A stretch of DNA of 64,000 nucleotides from Dermatophilus congolensis (GTDB lineage: Bacteria > Actinomycetota > Actinomycetes > Actinomycetales > Dermatophilaceae), in the NCBI GenBank assembly GCA_030538115.1, contig JAUNUP010000010.1, positions 1 to 64,000 of the forward strand. The letters run 5' to 3'. Of this stretch, positions 60,505-64,000 are shown piece by piece (positions within the stretch are counted from its first letter, which is position 1; each line of letters opens with the position of its first letter). The translations under genes were made by a program, and so were the position numbers. The notes under the pieces were generated by a model that worked only from the letters and a program-made list of their open reading frames with translations, was not told where the DNA came from and did not search any database.

Positions 60505-62445
60505 TCAGGAGCCGATGATGCCGCCGTCCTTCTTGCGGATGACGATCGTCGCCGGGCGCGGGCGGCCGGCCTTGTCGTGCTCCGGCCACGAGCTCACCGC
60601 GTTGGGGTTCTCGGGGGTCGGGGTGCCGATGGCCTTGGTGTCTTCACCCGGGTGCTGGATGTTGACGAACATCGTGCGCTGGTCGGGGGTCGCGATGACG
60701 CCCGTGATCTCACAGCCCTTCGGGCCGGTGAGGAAGCGACGGATCTCCTTCGTCTTCGGGTCGGCGCACAGCATCATGTTGTTGCCGATGTTGTCGTAAC
60801 CCTTCTCCTTGAGCAGCTGCGAGGAGTTGGAGACGTCGGTCTGGATCCACAGGCGGCCGTCCGGGTCGCCCCACAGGCCGTCGGGGGAGCCGAAGATGTC
60901 GCCCTTGATGTTGACCTTGGGGTCGTACACGGGGTCACCGGCGAGCACGAAGATGTCCCAGTTGAAGCGCAGCGAGGTCTTGTCGTTGCCCTTCTCCATC
61001 CAGCGGATGATGTGGCCGTACGGGTTGGGCTTGCGGGGGTTCGCAGCCGACGGGCCCGAGGAGCCGTTGGTGAGGGTGCAGAAGATGTGGCCCGTCTTCT
61101 GGTTCTCGGTGATCCACTCGGGGCGGTCCATCTTGGTGGCACCGAGGGCGTCGGCGGCGGTGCGCGTGCGGATGAGCACGTCGGCCTGGTCGACGAAGCC
61201 GTTCTCCTTGGTCAGCTTGCCCTTGCCGAAGACGAGCGGCAGCCAGTCGCCGGAGCCGTCGTCGTTGAAGCGCGCCACGTAGAGCGTGCCGTGGTCGAGG
61301 GGGCTCTGGCCCTTCATGCGGCGGTTGCGCCAGCGACCGGAGCCGACGAACTTGTAGATGTACTCGCCGTCCTGGTCGTCACCGGTGTAGGCCACGATGC
61401 GGCCCTTGGTCTCGGTGAAGTGGCAGTTCTCGTGCTTGATGCGGCCGAGAGCCGTGCGCTTGACCGGCGTGGAGTTCGGGTCGAACGGGTCGATCTCGAC
61501 GCACCAGCCGAAGCGGTTGGGCTCGTTCGGGTCCTTGACAACGTCGAAGCGCTCGTCGACCTCGTGCCACTTCCAGTCGGTCTCGCCGTTGCCGACGCCG
61601 TAGCGCTTCTCCTCCACCGTGCTCTCGTGGCCCTTGGTGGTGGTGCCGAAGTACTGGTGCCAGTTCTCCTCGCAGGTCACGTACGTGCCCCACGGGGTCG
61701 CGCCCATCGAGCAGTTGTTGAGCGTGCCGCGAGCCTGGGTCTTGGCGGCGAGCTTGGGGTGGTCGCCCTTGACGGGACCCGAGAACTTCACCGGCGTGTT
61801 GACGTGCACGCGGCGGTTGTACTTGGAGTCGACGTTCTTCCACGACCCGTTCTTGTCGCGCTGCACCTTGACCACGGAGACGCCGTGCGCGTGCTGGTGC
61901 TTGCGCGCCTTCTCCAGGGTCATCTGGTCGAGGCCGTCCTTGGTGAGCATGGCCGGGTCGGTGTACTCGTGGTTGAGCACGAGCAGACCCACGTCGTTGC
62001 CCTTGCGGCGGCCGGAGCCGATCGGGAAGAAGTGCATGCCGTCGTGGTTGAAGCCGATCTGCTTGGCCTGCTCGTCGGCGGTGTTGGAGGCGTCCTTCTT
62101 CCACGCCGGGCCGCTGGAGAGCAGCGGCGTGCCCCACGGGATCAGGACCTCGGCGATGTACCCCTCGGGCACGTGGACCTCGTCGTCGCGGCTGGTCGGC
62201 ACGGCCTTGAAGCCGAGCAACGGGCCGTGACCGCGACCGCGGCGGCCGGCGACGGCACCTGCTTCAGCGGCGTCGGCAGTGGTGGGCGCGCTCGCGGCGG
62301 CAGCGGGCGCACCGGCGAGGAATCCGACGGCAGCGACACCAACCGCTCCACCGAGCACATTGCGGCGCGAGAGGTTGGACTCGAGAACGTCGGAGAAGTG
62401 CCGGTTGTCGCTGGGGTTGGTGCTGATGTCGTCGGAGTCGTACAT
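60505..62445 (-). CDS. phoX: PhoX family phosphatase (DUF839), Tat-exported
   Basis: 646-residue PhoX-type alkaline phosphatase. A long N-terminus has the twin-arginine motif SRRNVLGG followed by a hydrophobic region and an Ala-rich cleavage site, so it is exported folded through Tat. The mature enzyme is a DUF839 beta-propeller using calcium and iron, releasing phosphate from organic esters. LVLNHEYTDPAML and GVCWEIDP-like GWCVEIDPFDPN, WITENQKTG and GEDTKAIGTPTPENPNA-like segments are typical (key pieces: NHEYT, EENWHQYF). The start follows GAGGA. I saw no convincing paired PHO box upstream. Confidence 0.93.
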   Translation of the reverse strand: MYDSDDISTNPSDNRHFSDVLESNLSRRNVLGGAVGVAAVGFLAGAPAAAASAPTTADAAEAGAVAGRRGRGHGPLLGFKAVPTSRDDEVHVPEGYIAEVLIPWGTPLLSSGPAWKKDASNTADEQAKQIGFNHDGMHFFPIGSGRRKGNDVGLLVLNHEYTDPAMLTKDGLDQMTLEKARKHQHAHGVSVVKVQRDKNGSWKNVDSKYNRRVHVNTPVKFSGPVKGDHPKLAAKTQARGTLNNCSMGATPWGTYVTCEENWHQYFGTTTKGHESTVEEKRYGVGNGETDWKWHEVDERFDVVKDPNEPNRFGWCVEIDPFDPNSTPVKRTALGRIKHENCHFTETKGRIVAYTGDDQDGEYIYKFVGSGRWRNRRMKGQSPLDHGTLYVARFNDDGSGDWLPLVFGKGKLTKENGFVDQADVLIRTRTAADALGATKMDRPEWITENQKTGHIFCTLTNGSSGPSAANPRKPNPYGHIIRWMEKGNDKTSLRFNWDIFVLAGDPVYDPKVNIKGDIFGSPDGLWGDPDGRLWIQTDVSNSSQLLKEKGYDNIGNNMMLCADPKTKEIRRFLTGPKGCEITGVIATPDQRTMFVNIQHPGEDTKAIGTPTPENPNAVSSWPEHDKAGRPRPATIVIRKKDGGIIGS

Positions 62446-62759
62446 GGTGTCCTCACGGTCGAAGGAGGGGGATCGCCCGGACGAGAGCTATTACGCCTGG
62501 TCCGTGCTCGACCGCGACGCTATGGGTGGAGAGTGACCTGATTCACTGTGCGAGAAGAACGTTCGGAGGCTGCTGCGTGAACCAGAGGTGACGTGCCTGG
62601 TCGGCGCGTGTGTCTCGGTGAGGCGGGGGGCCGGCTGCATCCGCCGCCGAGGAATCACTGACTTTTTTCGTGAGGCGCGATGAATTCGCGGAGCCTGTCT
62701 GGTCTATAGAGACAAGAGCCTCCCGCAGGGGGTGGCCCGCACGACGAAGGGAAGCGATC

Positions 62760-63221
62760 ATGTCCACTGTGACCAGCACCGAGAGCACGACCACCGCGAC
62801 CGTCGAGCACCACATGGTCTTCGTCAACCTGCCCGTCGCCGACCTGGCGCGCAGCCGCGAGTTCTTCACAGCGATCGGGTACACCTTCGACGAGCGCATG
62901 TGCGATGGCAATGCCCTGGGGCTTCAGCTCGGCCCGAACATCTACGCGATGCTGCTCGGCCGCGAGTTCTTCGCCACCTTCCACAACGCAGAAACGGCGA
63001 CGCCCGGCAAGCACGAAGTGCTCACGTGCCTCTCCGCCGGGAGCCGTGAGGAGGTCGACGCGATCGTCGACCGGGCCGTCGCCGCAGGGGGCACCCAGGT
63101 CAACGCGACTGAGCAGGGCGGATTCATGTACGGCCGCTCGTATGCCGACCTCGACGGACACATCTGGGAGATCCTCTGGATGGATGTCACCGGGGCTACC
63201 GACGCCGGCGTCTTCGGCTGA
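62760..63221 (+). CDS. VOC family protein (glyoxalase/bleomycin resistance fold)
   Basis: 153-residue vicinal-oxygen-chelate fold protein: MVFVNLPVADLARSREFF opening and YADLDGHIWEILWMD close, with the terminal Glu and a central His (FHNAET) as possible metal ligands. Related short VOC proteins of this type are common next to ECF sigma genes in Actinomycetota. The start follows GAAGGGAAG and the ECF sigma gene begins 59 nt later, suggesting one unit. The 314-base gap to divergent PhoX holds TATAGA (62705-62710) as a possible -10 box but no clear -35 and no other element. Confidence 0.88.
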   Translation: MSTVTSTESTTTATVEHHMVFVNLPVADLARSREFFTAIGYTFDERMCDGNALGLQLGPNIYAMLLGREFFATFHNAETATPGKHEVLTCLSAGSREEVDAIVDRAVAAGGTQVNATEQGGFMYGRSYADLDGHIWEILWMDVTGATDAGVFG

Positions 63222-63280
63222 TCCGCACCTGCGCCCGCCGACGCACGCATCGGGTACCGGATCCGATCTCGGGAGGATCG

Positions 63281-64000
63281 ATGAGTCAGGCAACCGAATT
63301 CGAGCAGGCCACCGCTCCGCTGCGCCCGGAGTTGCTGGCGCACTGCTACCGCATGATGGGCTCGCCCGTCGACGCGGAGGATCAGGTGCAGGAGACGTAC
63401 CTTCGCGCGTGGCGCGGCTACGGCGAGTTCGACCACCGCGCGTCCGTGCGCACGTGGATGTACCGCATCGCCACGAACACGTGCCTCAATGCGCTTTCCG
63501 CCGCCGGTCGGCGGATGCTGCCGCGCAGTTTCGGCGGTGAACCCGGCGACCCGCGGGCCCCTCTGAACCAGCGCGACGAGGCGTGGCTCGAGCCGATGCC
63601 GGAGGCGTTTCTCTGGAAGAGCGCCGCGCCGACTCCGGAGGAGAAGCTGCTCGCGCGCGAGAACATCGCGATGGTGTGGATGGCGGCCCTGCACGACCTC
63701 ACTCCCAACCAGCGGGCCGTGCTGCTGCTGCGCGATGTGCTGCAGTTCAGCGCCTCCGAGACGGCCGAGACTCTCGGAACCACTGTGGCCTCGGTCAACT
63801 CCGCGCTGCAGCGCACCCGGGAGGCGGTGGGCGGCGGTCTCCCCAGGGCCGAGGCCGATCCGCACGCCGAGCCGCACGTGGAGGCTGCTGCAGTCGACGC
63901 CTTCGTAGACGCGTTCGAGCGCCACGACTTCGACGCGATCGTCGCGACGCTTGCCGAGAACACGACGTGGCAGATGCCGCCGTTCGACCGGTGGTACGTG
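63281..64000 (+). CDS. RNA polymerase ECF sigma factor (SigG/SigJ-like), 3' end outside window
   Basis: At least 240 residues; the gene is cut by the window end. Sigma region 2 (LLAHCYRMMGSPVDAEDQVQETYLRAW, key part DAEDQVQE), a linker with AWLEPMPEAF as in SigG-like factors, and sigma region 4 (LTPNQRAVLLLRDVLQF and a HTH segment ending ALQRTREAV) are seen. The remaining sequence enters a SnoaL-like C-terminal domain (VDAFVDAFERHDFDAIVATLAENTTW, quoted in part: FVDAFERHDFD), which in such factors replaces a separate anti-sigma factor. The start follows GGGAGGA. Confidence 0.9.
   Translation, partial: MSQATEFEQATAPLRPELLAHCYRMMGSPVDAEDQVQETYLRAWRGYGEFDHRASVRTWMYRIATNTCLNALSAAGRRMLPRSFGGEPGDPRAPLNQRDEAWLEPMPEAFLWKSAAPTPEEKLLARENIAMVWMAALHDLTPNQRAVLLLRDVLQFSASETAETLGTTVASVNSALQRTREAVGGGLPRAEADPHAEPHVEAAAVDAFVDAFERHDFDAIVATLAENTTWQMPPFDRWYV

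Noticed and set aside
62446..62759. PHO box in front of phoX
   Set aside because: Only a single GTTCAC-like half-site is visible on the minus strand near 62.58 kb; paired direct repeats expected of a PHO box were not found.

Overview
The window is high-GC DNA with densely packed genes, frequent 4-base ATGA/GTGA overlaps and purine-rich ribosome binding sites. The gene content (sarcosine oxidase soxBDAG, TAXI-type TRAP transport, twin-arginine PhoX, SigG/SigJ-like ECF sigma factor, LuxR two-component pair, DUF559 protein with AbiEi-like N-terminus) points to an Actinomycetota chromosome, probably Micrococcales-like. A genus cannot be named from the sequence alone. I saw no rRNA, tRNA, CRISPR array, phage gene or transposase.

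Region 1 (1-25,000) is a large acyl-CoA catabolic island. A leftward set (MaoC hydratase, thiolase, FabG-like reductase, class III CoA-transferase) lies to the left of a leftward LysR gene. To its right is a rightward set: a second class III CoA-transferase, two acyl-CoA dehydrogenases, an MFS carrier, enoyl-CoA hydratase, an alpha-methylacyl-CoA racemase, an acyl-CoA ligase, a second thiolase and a second dehydrogenase. A second LysR gene stands opposite a TAXI/TRAP importer, a glutaconate-type two-subunit CoA-transferase and another MFS carrier. Together these could import organic acids, activate them by ligase or CoA transfer, epimerise 2-methyl branches and run complete beta-oxidation. The substrate is unknown. 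Two class III CoA-transferase genes share an exact operator-like motif, and the second LysR region carries a variant of it.

Region 2 (25,000-37,600) holds a third LysR gene, an ABC exporter, a frameshifted amidase, and an FCD/GntR-controlled sugar-acid operon: ABC importer without its own ATPase, galactonate-type dehydratase, KDPG/KDPGal aldolase and sugar-acid kinase. A secreted beta-helix protein follows. Region 3 (37,600-42,510) has a long-chain-type acyl-CoA ligase and a YtrA-like GntR/ABC operon with a perfect 13-bp inverted operator. Region 4 (42,550-51,130) has an FCD regulator opposite soxBDAG, then a convergent MFS/nucleoside hydrolase pair. Region 5 (51,270-57,700) has a DUF1846 protein, a two-component system divergent from an ABC exporter, and a metal-receptor-like protein. 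Region 6 (57,700-64,000) has a DUF559 endonuclease-like gene lying exactly between two related palindromic repeats, a Gfo/Idh/MocA oxidoreductase, PhoX, a VOC protein and an ECF sigma factor cut by the window end.

The most unusual content is non-coding. Family 1 consists of paired 12-bp arms of form GTGCC-NN-GGCAC, usually separated by exactly 31 nt, found at three places around the catabolic island and including a 184-bp tandem triplication. Family 2 consists of roughly 80-97-bp imperfect palindromes, two of which bracket the DUF559 gene.
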